From positions 1 to 18,375 of the forward strand of contig JAEZCB010000247.1 of assembly GCA_023412755.1 (NCBI GenBank): a stretch of DNA of 18,375 bases, written 5' to 3'. Both the position numbers and the translations under genes were made by a program. Below the pieces are notes generated by a model. It was given only the letters and a program-made list of their open reading frames with translations, ran no database searches and had not been told where the DNA came from. Within the stretch, counting starts at the first letter, position 1. Each line of letters begins with the position of its first letter. The stretch comes from Bacteroidota bacterium (lineage in GTDB: Bacteria; Bacteroidota; Bacteroidia; Flavobacteriales_F; PHOS-HE28). Shown here in pieces: positions 1 through 6,442 of this stretch.

Positions 1-1
1 G

Positions 2-535
2 GACAAGGTGGGCATCGAAAAGGGACACATCGAGACCGTACACGCCTACACCAACGACCAGAACCTGCTTGACAACTATCATCCCAAGCCACGCCGTGGC
101 CGCAGTGCCGCCATCAACATGGTGATCACCAGCACCGGCGCCGGCAGTGCGGTGACCAAGGCGATCCCCAGCCTGAAGGACAAGCTCACCGCCAATGCGG
201 TGCGTGTGCCCACCCCGAACGGTTCACTGGCCATCATGAACCTCACGCTGAACAAGAAGGTGACGCTGGAAGAAGTGAACGAGATGATCCGCCACGCCGC
301 CCTGAATGGCGAACTGGTGAACCAGATCCACTACCAGATCGATCCCGAACTGGTGAGCAGCGACATCATCGGCGATACCTGCTGCAGCGTGTTCGACAGC
401 AACGCCACGATCGTAAGCCCTGATGGAAAGAACGTGGTGCTGTACGCGTGGTACGACAACGAGTTCGGCTACACCAAGCAGGTGATCCGGCTGGCCAAGC
501 ATGTGGCCAAGGTGCGGAGGCTGATCTACTATTGA
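2..535 (+). CDS. gap: Glyceraldehyde-3-phosphate dehydrogenase, C-terminal part (5' end outside window)
   Basis: This is the last 177 residues of GAPDH, the glycolytic enzyme that converts glyceraldehyde-3-phosphate to 1,3-bisphosphoglycerate with NAD(P) and phosphate in the cytosol. The reading frame is open at the left edge, so the gene starts upstream. Visible family signatures are ETVHAYTNDQ, whose His (codon 41-43) is the catalytic histidine, then the phosphate-binding GRSAAINM and STGAGSAV segments, RVPTPNGSLAIMNL, and WYDNEFGY near the C-terminus. The NAD-binding domain and catalytic cysteine lie outside the window. The segment HPKPRRGRSAA and the tail KHVAKVRRLIYY resemble the GAPDH type common in Bacteroidota (inferred from memory of the family). 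The stop is followed within 20 bases by a strong terminator, so this gene ends its transcription unit. Confidence 0.95.
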   Translation, partial: DKVGIEKGHIETVHAYTNDQNLLDNYHPKPRRGRSAAINMVITSTGAGSAVTKAIPSLKDKLTANAVRVPTPNGSLAIMNLTLNKKVTLEEVNEMIRHAALNGELVNQIHYQIDPELVSSDIIGDTCCSVFDSNATIVSPDGKNVVLYAWYDNEFGYTKQVIRLAKHVAKVRRLIYY

Positions 536-551
536 GAAAAGGATGATCCTT

Positions 552-587
552 GAGAAAGGGCCGTCTCGGATGAGACGGCCCTTTCTT
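552..587 (+). terminator. Rho-independent terminator after GAPDH
   Basis: A perfect 14-bp stem (554-567 with 572-585) closes a 4-base GGAT loop. It extends by A553-T586 and is followed by a short T-rich run. It begins 18 bases after the GAPDH stop. The A-rich left arm opposite the T-rich right arm suggests it may work in both directions, but only + genes flank it. Confidence 0.9.
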
Positions 588-630
588 GTGTCCGGACATG
601 GGTTCCGATCCCTGATGATCGAACACATCG

Positions 631-1320
631 GTGCGTTACCTTTACCACGTGCTCCCCGCAACCGTTGAGATCGCTGGTGAACAGCTGCTACTCCACCCCC
701 ACCGTGCATTGTGGTGGGCACGAATGCAATGGCTGATCGTCGCCGACCTTCACCTGGGTAAGGCCGCACACTTCAGGAAGGCCGGCATTCCGTTGCCGGA
801 GGGATCGGACGCTGTTACACTGGCACGGCTCGATGCACTGATCCAGGATCTGCGGCCCGCGATGGTCCTACTGCTTGGCGATCTTTTCCATAGCACCCAC
901 AACCGTCAGTGGCAGGTTTTCTCCCAGTGGTGCAGGGCACAACAAGTCCCGGTGCATCTGGTGATAGGCAACCATGACATACTTGCGGATCGCTGGTATG
1001 AGGAGGCCTGCCTCCATGTTCATTCGGACACGGTGGAGGAAGGTCCGTTCGTTTTCATGCACGAGCCTGCGGAAAGACCGGGCACCTATGTGATAGCAGG
1101 GCATGTGCATCCCGGGGTGAAGCTGCAGGGCCTGGTGCATGGCAGCATGCGTCTACCCTGTTTCCTTTTCGGTGAAAGGCAGGGACTGATCCCCGCATTC
1201 GGGACCAATACCGGGCTTTTCATCATGCAACCCGCCATCACGGACCGGGTATTCGCTGTCACCGAACGCTCGGTGCTGGATGTGACAACGGGCATGGAAC
1301 GAGCGCGCCAGACCCGTTGA
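631..1320 (+). CDS. pdeM: PdeM-like metallophosphoesterase (ligase-associated DNA damage response endonuclease family)
   Basis: A 229-residue calcineurin-like metallophosphoesterase. The metal-binding motifs appear in order: DLHLGK (D39, H41), GDLFHS (D84), GNHD (N114, H115), H144 and GHVHP (H158, H160). The N-terminal strand GEQLLLHPHRALWW and the AGIPLPEG segment after the first motif are typical of PdeM, the nuclease-like member of the bacterial ligase-associated DNA damage response group. In many genomes pdeM sits beside a Lhr-type helicase and an ATP-dependent DNA ligase. Neither is seen here, so it is either an orphan or its partners lie elsewhere. The start is a GTG, chosen because the conserved N-terminal strand must be included; the next in-frame ATG (709) would remove it. 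No clear ribosome binding site is visible. The activity is a family inference. Confidence 0.85.
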   Translation: MRYLYHVLPATVEIAGEQLLLHPHRALWWARMQWLIVADLHLGKAAHFRKAGIPLPEGSDAVTLARLDALIQDLRPAMVLLLGDLFHSTHNRQWQVFSQWCRAQQVPVHLVIGNHDILADRWYEEACLHVHSDTVEEGPFVFMHEPAERPGTYVIAGHVHPGVKLQGLVHGSMRLPCFLFGERQGLIPAFGTNTGLFIMQPAITDRVFAVTERSVLDVTTGMERARQTR

Positions 1321-1358
1321 TCACGAGCAGCCGCCCATCGCTTCTACATTTACAACCG

Positions 1359-1895
1359 ATGCAGGCAAGGCATAAGGGGCTGGTGATCGCTTTGGTGGCC
1401 ATGGTGCTCCTGTTCGGCATCGGAGGCTGGTTCGGCTTCCGCACGGGCTCGGTCGAACCCCGCACCCATGTCATGGCGTTCGATACCACCACCATCGTTC
1501 TGATCGAATTCGTGGACTTTCCCGATAGGCGCAACAACGTGCAACTCCTGCGGATCGATGCCGGTTGGGAACGTATCACGGAACGGTCCTTCGATCTTTC
1601 TCCTGCGGAACAAGCTGGCCGGTTACTCGCGCGATTCCAGCTCCTGCCTGTGAAAAGGGATATGGGCATGATCGGCCTGCTTGGTGAACGGTATGATCTG
1701 ACACCATCCACCTGGAGCCGCATTTCCTTCATCCAGGCGGATGGCATCACCCATTCGTTGTACATGGGCAGCACCACGTTCGCACCTGGTAAGGTGGGTG
1801 CATGGACCTACGTGAATATTCCCGACGATAAAGTGGTGTATGCGGTGGAAGGTCTGTTGACCGCGGACCTGAGACCTGGCGTGGAGATACCCTGA
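1359..1895 (+). CDS. Membrane-anchored hypothetical protein (possibly DUF4340-like)
   Basis: A 178-residue protein starting at the ATG ahead of QARHKGLVIALVAM. Positively charged residues followed by about 20 hydrophobic residues (roughly 6-26) form an N-terminal membrane anchor or uncleaved signal, placing the rest in the periplasm. The soluble part reads as alternating strands with a GWERITERSFDLSPAEQ segment and a YGL-like 'GERYDLTPSTWSRI' stretch. This pattern resembles DUF4340 proteins (strand, Trp, helix 'LLxxLxxLPV', then strands), but the match is from memory and weak. A TTG in the same frame at 1317 would add 14 residues and overlap pdeM; I prefer the ATG because the charged-hydrophobic anchor begins there. 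It lies 38 bases downstream of pdeM and could be co-transcribed with it. Confidence 0.7.
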   Translation: MQARHKGLVIALVAMVLLFGIGGWFGFRTGSVEPRTHVMAFDTTTIVLIEFVDFPDRRNNVQLLRIDAGWERITERSFDLSPAEQAGRLLARFQLLPVKRDMGMIGLLGERYDLTPSTWSRISFIQADGITHSLYMGSTTFAPGKVGAWTYVNIPDDKVVYAVEGLLTADLRPGVEIP

Positions 1896-1938
1896 GCCAT
1901 CAACATCCATTGTTGAAGGTGCTTCCGGCCCAATGGTC

Positions 1939-1966
1939 TTGACCTGCCATTCTTGAACGATCTTTG
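1939..1966 (+). promoter_or_regulatory. Candidate Bacteroidota promoter for the GCS2-like gene
   Basis: TTG at 1939-1941 and GATCTTTG at 1959-1966 are separated by 17 bases. The second box matches the Bacteroidota -7 consensus TAnnTTTG except at its first base. It lies 84 bases upstream of the GCS2-like start, and transcripts would include the hairpin at 1978-2001. It is weaker than the other promoters in the window. Confidence 0.35.
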
Positions 1967-1977
1967 CCGCCACTATC

Positions 1978-2001
1978 TTCCATCCCATGAGCGGGATGGA
2001 A
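1978..2001 (+). promoter_or_regulatory. Perfect 9-bp hairpin in the leader of the GCS2-like gene
   Basis: The arms TTCCATCCC (1978-1986) and GGGATGGAA (1993-2001) are perfectly complementary around a 6-base loop. No T-run follows, so a simple terminator is unlikely. It ends 49 bases before the ATG at 2051. It could be an operator, an RNA structure affecting translation or stability, or chance. Confidence 0.4.
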
Positions 2002-2050
2002 CGGGGGCACCAGCATTAGCGGCCAACCATACCGCACCGCCCCAGATGCG

Positions 2051-3289
2051 ATGAATGCGCGAAAGAAAGCGGTGAGGCTTTTCGAGTCCGTTGGTATCCA
2101 ACTCGAGTATGTCGTCGTGGATCGTGGATCCCTTGAGGTGAGGCCGGTTGTGGATAGGATCCTGGAAGGCACGGGGGGTGGAGTGGAGATCTCCATCGAA
2201 CACGGGGACATCAGCTGGCACAGTGAATTGGCCACCCACATCTTCGAACTGCGCACCACTGTACCGGTGAAGAACCTGGATCGGCTTGGCCGCAAGCTGC
2301 GGAAAGAGGTCAAGGCGGTGAACAAGACGCTTCGCGCCCATGGTGCCATGCTATTGCCCACAGGTAGCCATCCATTCATGGATCCCAGGACCGAGACCCG
2401 GCTATGGGAGCATGGGCAGCGGGAAGTACATCAGCTGCGGCATGTGTTGTTCGACCTGAAAACGCATAGCTGGAGCAACGTGTTCAGTGCGAACCTGGAG
2501 TTGCCCTTCGCCAATGATGAGGAGTTCGCACGTTTGCATGCCGCGGTCCGCCTGTTGCTGCCGTTGATCCCTGCATTGGCCGCGAGTTCACCCTACCATG
2601 AAGGGCGCTTCACTGGATTCCTGGATTCGCGCATGGAGGCCTATCTGCATGCGCAGGAGGAGCATCCCGATCTCATGGGTTCAATGATACCGGAACCCAT
2701 CTATGATCAGGAGACCTACTACCGCGAGATCTATGGACCCATTGTGAAGGTGCTGGCGGAACATGACCCCAGCAGCATCCTGGACCATGTGCATATGAAC
2801 AGCCGTGGGGCCGTGCCATTCTTCGAGCGGAACGTGCTGCAGATCCGTGTAGTGGATACCCAGGAATGTGTGAGCGCGGACATGGCGATCGCCGAATTCA
2901 TCACCGTGGTGCTCAAAGCGCTCATCAGTGGGCGCTGGGTGAGCAGCTATGTACAGCGTGCATGGCCGGAAACGGACCTTCTGGGCATCTTCCTACAGGT
3001 GATCAAGGATGCCGGTAACACCATGATCGCCAACCGTGATCACCTGCTGATGTTCGGCCTGCTGAAACAGGAACAAATGCAGGCGATGAAGCTCTGGCAG
3101 CACCTCTTCGTGGAGTTGTATGGCGATCTTAGTGAGAATTGCCGCCAATGCATAGGTCACATTCTGGAGCATGGCTGCCTGGCCACACGCATACTTCGCC
3201 GTGCTGGAAGAACGCCTTCGCACGGAATGCTTCTGGAGGTCTATAAGGAACTGGCCGTGTGCCTGGCCGAGGATAGGTCATTCACCTAG
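2051..3289 (+). CDS. GCS2-family carboxylate-amine ligase-like protein (glutamate-cysteine ligase related)
   Basis: A 412-residue protein of the GCS2 family, the YbdK-like branch of ATP-dependent ligases that join a carboxylate to an amine. Landmarks are GIQLEYVVVD near residue 15, HSWSNVFSANLELPF near 139-153, ALAASSPYHEG near 176-185 followed by SRMEAY, and VLQIRVVDTQE near 262-272. Residues 55-70 (SWHSELATHIFELRT) match the family's 'E...E..T' helix region. Two positions are odd: Gln17 replaces the first Glu of the usual GxExE motif, and Gln264 replaces the Glu of the usual (V/I)E(V/I)R motif, both candidate metal ligands. The protein may therefore have altered chemistry or be non-catalytic. 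The true substrate is unknown. No ATP-grasp or amidohydrolase partner is nearby. The gene ends 3 bases from the convergent minus-strand cluster. Confidence 0.8.
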   Translation: MNARKKAVRLFESVGIQLEYVVVDRGSLEVRPVVDRILEGTGGGVEISIEHGDISWHSELATHIFELRTTVPVKNLDRLGRKLRKEVKAVNKTLRAHGAMLLPTGSHPFMDPRTETRLWEHGQREVHQLRHVLFDLKTHSWSNVFSANLELPFANDEEFARLHAAVRLLLPLIPALAASSPYHEGRFTGFLDSRMEAYLHAQEEHPDLMGSMIPEPIYDQETYYREIYGPIVKVLAEHDPSSILDHVHMNSRGAVPFFERNVLQIRVVDTQECVSADMAIAEFITVVLKALISGRWVSSYVQRAWPETDLLGIFLQVIKDAGNTMIANRDHLLMFGLLKQEQMQAMKLWQHLFVELYGDLSENCRQCIGHILEHGCLATRILRRAGRTPSHGMLLEVYKELAVCLAEDRSFT

Positions 3290-3292
3290 ACC

Positions 3293-3955
3293 TCACCATT
3301 CCGGAGTATCGGCGGAACGCCTGAACCGGGTGCTGAAACCCATGCCGATCACCATGTTCTGGAACTTGTTCTTCTCACTAAGCTCCCTCCTTCCTGGGAA
3401 ACTCTCCAGCCCAAGGTCCCGCGCACTGAATCGGTGATCATCGCGCTCATAGCCGAGCATGAGACCGAAGGCGAGATTGTCCGAAACATGGATGTAATAG
3501 CTCACGGCCAACCCCCAGTGGAAGACATTCGGCCGTTCATCCATGCAGCTTTCACAATCAAAAGCGAAATTGCTGCTACCTGCGCGGCCACTCAGTTCAT
3601 AGAAGGTGCGCGGGCCGGTGTAAGCCTCATAGGCCAGTTTTCCATAGAAAGAAGCCCGGCGCACCTCCCCGGACCGGATCACATTGGCCAGGGCGCGATC
3701 ATCCAATGCGAACCATGTTATGCGTGCCCCGGCACCCAGGCTTACCCCGTTCCAAATGGGCACCTGGAGCACGCCATCCAACTGGCCGATGGTCTCGGTG
3801 TATCCTTCGAACAGCGGGTTGCCCAACGGCACCGGCAACACCAACATCCCTTTGAACGTGGTGGAAACATCCGGAAGATCCCGCCGGGTCTGTGCCTGGC
3901 AGGCCAGTACGGCGAAATTGACAAGGAGCAATAACAGTATCCGTGGTCCGCTCAT
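3293..3955 (-). CDS. Exported protein, probable outer-membrane beta-barrel
   Basis: A 220-residue protein. The ATG at 3953-3955 was chosen because MSGPRILLLLLVNFAVLACQAQ is a clear signal sequence; the longer upstream reading overlaps the neighbouring gene. The VLAC sequence could be a lipobox, so lipoprotein processing is possible, although cleavage after the AQ region is equally plausible. The mature part has many alternating hydrophobic and polar stretches with aromatic residues (GVSLGAGARITWFALDD, FYGKLAYEAYTG, FHWGLAVSYYIH, LAFGLMLGYERDD) and ends in FSTRFRR plus a short tail, the pattern of a small outer-membrane beta-barrel. One close cysteine pair (CESC) lies in a loop. It is the last gene of a minus-strand cluster, starting 1 base after the stop of the preceding membrane protein. 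The function is not recognised. Confidence 0.75.
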   Translation of the reverse strand: MSGPRILLLLLVNFAVLACQAQTRRDLPDVSTTFKGMLVLPVPLGNPLFEGYTETIGQLDGVLQVPIWNGVSLGAGARITWFALDDRALANVIRSGEVRRASFYGKLAYEAYTGPRTFYELSGRAGSSNFAFDCESCMDERPNVFHWGLAVSYYIHVSDNLAFGLMLGYERDDHRFSARDLGLESFPGRRELSEKNKFQNMVIGMGFSTRFRRSADTPEW

Positions 3956-3956
3956 G

Positions 3957-4337
3957 TTACTGAAGACGGAACTGACGAATGGTCCGTTGTGTGGGCGTTG
4001 CCAATTCAAGGTAATAGATACCATCGGCCAAAGGTGGCAATGCACGCTCCATAGCATGATCACCCTTCTCCAACCGGTCTTCAGGCCAGCTATACCTCAC
4101 CTGGTGATGCTGGTCCAGCAAGGCGGTGCGGAGCGATTGTCCAATGGGCAAGTGCACTTGGATGTGCAGCCGGGAAGGGTGATAGGCCACCTCCAGGGAG
4201 ATCAGTTCGGCATGCATGGGAGCGGGCACGCTGGCGGAGACCACGCGCCTCCTGACACGTGAAACGATCAGCACCAGCAATAGGAACGCCAGCGTAATGA
4301 TCAATGTCGTTCGGAGTATGTCCGGATCCAGGAACAT
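3957..4337 (-). CDS. Single-pass membrane protein with a small beta-rich domain
   Basis: A 126-residue protein with one strong transmembrane helix near residues 7-26 (TTLIITLAFLLLVLIV) followed by the basic cluster SRVRRRV. The basic residues after the helix suggest the C-terminal part may remain in the cytoplasm; without a topology prediction this is open. The rest is short strands, and the C-terminus (LADGIYYLELATPTQRTIRQF) resembles the last strands of small Ig-like or type A T9SS sorting folds ('GIYxxxI... K/R'). That likeness may only reflect a beta-sandwich. No family is recognised. It starts 7 bases after the DUF493 stop and is followed after 1 base by the outer-membrane protein, so the three genes very likely form one transcription unit. 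Confidence 0.7.
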   Translation of the reverse strand: MFLDPDILRTTLIITLAFLLLVLIVSRVRRRVVSASVPAPMHAELISLEVAYHPSRLHIQVHLPIGQSLRTALLDQHHQVRYSWPEDRLEKGDHAMERALPPLADGIYYLELATPTQRTIRQFRLQ

Positions 4338-4344
4338 CTTTGGG

Positions 4345-4620
4345 CTATAGAACGATCACTCCTTCGATCCCGGATGCCTTATCATACCGATCCACCACCT
4401 CATCGGCACTCATCATGACCTCCTTAACGGTGATGCTCAGATATTTACCCCCCGTGGAATACTTACGCAACACTTCCGATGATGGTGGGAACAGTGCGAG
4501 CACCGCATCCAGCCGCTCCGTATCCGGTTCCAGAATGAATTTGAACATGTATACGGATGGCCAGTCATGTACATGGTCCAGCCTTTCGCGCAGTCGATCT
4601 TTGGTCTCCTTGCTCAACAT
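4345..4620 (-). CDS. DUF493 family protein (YbeD-like)
   Basis: A 91-residue protein. The segments WPSVYMFKFILEPD, then a Val/Leu-Ala-Leu-Phe helix, then a serine-threonine stretch with KYLSITVKEVMMSADEVVDRY are characteristic of DUF493, a small ferredoxin-like (ACT-like) alpha-beta fold found in many bacteria, including E. coli YbeD. The biochemical role of the family is not established. The length is typical for the Bacteroidota version. The ATG at 4618-4620 lies 11 bases after a perfect -7 promoter box, so this is the first gene of the minus-strand cluster and its leader is very short. Confidence 0.85.
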   Translation of the reverse strand: MLSKETKDRLRERLDHVHDWPSVYMFKFILEPDTERLDAVLALFPPSSEVLRKYSTGGKYLSITVKEVMMSADEVVDRYDKASGIEGVIVL

Positions 4621-4631
4621 ACCTTACTTTA

Positions 4632-4639
4632 CAAAGGTA
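4632..4639 (-). promoter_or_regulatory. Bacteroidota -7 promoter box for the DUF493 cluster
   Basis: Read on the minus strand, the sequence is TACCTTTG, a perfect match to TAnnTTTG. It sits 11 bases from the DUF493 ATG. I see no clear TTG at the -33 position. It lies in the roughly 80-base gap between this cluster and the divergent gene at 4700. Confidence 0.65.
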
Positions 4640-4699
4640 CTCCAACCATGATCGAACCTTCTTCTATGAGGGGTGTACAGCAGTTCAGAGCCGCATAGT

Positions 4700-5830
4700 A
4701 TGATCGACAGAACATTCATCACGGGCCTCTGCCTGCTGTTGGCCGCAGGCATTAGTGCGCAAGGTTCCCAACCACAGGAGCCGCGGTCCGCACCTCCACT
4801 GGTGCAGGAACCCGTGCAGGGTGGCTGGAGCATCACCGGAAGGGCACAACACGCGGATGAGGTCGAACAGGAAGAGCGCATCAGCATAGCCAGGTCCGAA
4901 GGGCAGATCTTGGATGTGGATCAGGAATTCCAACACATGCGTATGGAGCGCAATACATCGCTGGCCCGCACCAAAGGCGACCTTACCAACAGCGATCGTG
5001 ATGCGCTGATCGACTATGCGAAGCGGATAGAAACCGCGGCCCCGAACACTTTTGAAGCCCACATGGCCTGGTATTATGCCGAATACCCGGCGCCCGCTGC
5101 TTTCCAACATCTGGACAGGGCCGCCATGCGCGATCCAGCGCGTGCGGAATTGATCGGTCCCCGGCTTGGCGATGCTGCGAGAAGGAACAATGCCGCGGAA
5201 CTTGCCCAGTGGAGCCGTGCCATGCGTGATCGTGGAGGTGTGGCCGATGGCCTGTGGCGATTCGCGGAGGATCTGTTCAGTTCCGTGGATGAACATGGCA
5301 TCCTGGTAGCCGCAGGTGACATGGACGCATACCCCTTGTGGACCATGCAGTACGCGGATGGTCGGCGCAAGGATGTGCTGGTGGTGGACAAGCGTTTGCT
5401 TGGCGACCCCGCCTACCGTCAGCGCCTATGGGAACGGGCCAAGGCGAAGGGCAAAGTGCCGGGCCAGGAAGATTTCCTGGTCCGCCTTGCCGGTGCTACG
5501 GCCAGACCCTTCTTCCTTTCACCCGCGCTTGGCCGTGAAGGCATCGTTTTCCCGAAGGAGGAACTATATGTGACGGGGCTGGCGCTGCGGGTGAGTGCTG
5601 CTCCGTTGGAGAACATACCGGTACTGGAGGATCGGTGGCGAAAAATGAGCAAGACCACCCAGGCAGGTCCATTGTCCCGGAACTATCTGCTGCCCGGTAT
5701 CGTGTTATTGGAGCACTACCGGGCCATCCAGGATGAGAGCAGCGCAATGCGGATGGAACAGGAACTACGCGCACTGGCCACACGCCTCAATGCGATGAAG
5801 GAGTTATACGCTACCGGACTATTCCATTAA
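4700..5830 (+). CDS. Exported protein with a DUF2723-like motif, first gene of the sigma-factor operon
   Basis: A 376-residue protein with a signal peptide (FITGLCLLLAAGISAQ, residues 6-21), so it acts in the periplasm or outside. The ATG at 4700 was chosen because it begins the signal peptide. Residues about 25-100 are polar and probably flexible. Residues 100-195 look like TPR-like helices (NTFEAHMAWYYAEYPAPAAF, FQHLDRAAMRDP). Around 199-232, HGILVAAGDMDAYPLW and then RRKDVLVVDKRLL resemble the 'N.DTFPLWY.Q...G.R.DV.VVN..LL' segment in the soluble C-terminal half of Bacteroidota DUF2723 membrane proteins. Here it occurs without the membrane domain. The tail (SRNYLLPGIVLLEHY) continues the helical pattern. 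The gene is 3 bases upstream of the ECF sigma gene, so a sensing or output role in that regulon is a reasonable inference. No enzymatic motif is recognised. Confidence 0.7.
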   Translation: MIDRTFITGLCLLLAAGISAQGSQPQEPRSAPPLVQEPVQGGWSITGRAQHADEVEQEERISIARSEGQILDVDQEFQHMRMERNTSLARTKGDLTNSDRDALIDYAKRIETAAPNTFEAHMAWYYAEYPAPAAFQHLDRAAMRDPARAELIGPRLGDAARRNNAAELAQWSRAMRDRGGVADGLWRFAEDLFSSVDEHGILVAAGDMDAYPLWTMQYADGRRKDVLVVDKRLLGDPAYRQRLWERAKAKGKVPGQEDFLVRLAGATARPFFLSPALGREGIVFPKEELYVTGLALRVSAAPLENIPVLEDRWRKMSKTTQAGPLSRNYLLPGIVLLEHYRAIQDESSAMRMEQELRALATRLNAMKELYATGLFH

Positions 5831-5833
5831 GCC

Positions 5834-6442
5834 ATGGGCCTATTCAGCAGGGACTATGGAAAACTGGGCGATGAGCGGCTCATGGAGCTGGTGGTGCGCG
5901 GTGATGAGAACGCGTTCACCACGATCTATGACCGTTACCAGCGCCGGCTGCTGAACTACTTCCATCGCATGCTCTGGCATGACAGGGAGCGGGCGCGCGA
6001 TCTGCTGCAGGACCTATTCACCAAGATCGCCCAGAAGCCCACCATATATGATCCAGCACGGCCATTCCAGACGTGGATCTTCAGTGTGGCCAATAACATG
6101 TGCAAGAACGCCTACCGGCATGAGACCGTGGTGAAGAATGCCGCGGCGCACCTGCGCAATGGAGAGGACCGCGTTGAAGCGAAGGCTGGAACAGCGGTGG
6201 ATCATGAACTTTTCCGTGACCGGCTGGATGAGGAACTTTCCAGATTGGATCCGGACCATAAGGCCACCTTCGTGATGCGCTATCATGAGGAAATGGCCAT
6301 CAAGGAGATCGCTGCGGCCTTTGGCTGTAGCGAAGGAACCGTGAAGAGCAGGTTGTTCTATACGTTGAAGAAACTGGCCGAACGCTTGAAGGAATTCGGC
6401 CCAAATGCGATGAGCCCCCATGGAAAGGCGCGAACAATATGA
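5834..6442 (+). CDS. RNA polymerase ECF sigma factor
   Basis: A 202-residue sigma-70 family protein of the extracytoplasmic-function class, which directs RNA polymerase to a small set of promoters. Region 2 spans roughly residues 27-100: NAFTTIYDRYQRRLLNYFHR, then RARDLLQDLF (the usual 'D..QD.F' core-binding helix), then RPFQTWIFSVANNMCKNAYRH for -10 recognition. Region 4 spans roughly 135-190, with LDPDHKATFVMRYHEEMAIK and the helix-turn-helix IAAAFGCSEGTVKSRLF. A variable linker separates them and there is no extra C-terminal domain. It begins 3 bases after the exported protein and overlaps the next gene by 23 bases, an arrangement that commonly couples a sigma factor to its anti-sigma. The target promoters are not visible. 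Confidence 0.93.
   Translation: MGLFSRDYGKLGDERLMELVVRGDENAFTTIYDRYQRRLLNYFHRMLWHDRERARDLLQDLFTKIAQKPTIYDPARPFQTWIFSVANNMCKNAYRHETVVKNAAAHLRNGEDRVEAKAGTAVDHELFRDRLDEELSRLDPDHKATFVMRYHEEMAIKEIAAAFGCSEGTVKSRLFYTLKKLAERLKEFGPNAMSPHGKARTI

Noticed and set aside
637..644. TACCTTTA just inside the pdeM start
   Set aside because: Using it would force a start downstream of a conserved N-terminal strand of the PdeM family; the last base also mismatches.
1345..1352. TACATTTA as a promoter box for the gene at 1359
   Set aside because: It differs from TAnnTTTG at the last base, lies only 6 bases from the ATG and has no TTG at a suitable distance; the gene may simply be co-transcribed with pdeM.
3956..4063. 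Upstream in-frame extension of the barrel-like gene by 36 codons
   Set aside because: It overlaps the preceding membrane protein gene and places a His/Trp-rich stretch before an obvious signal peptide.
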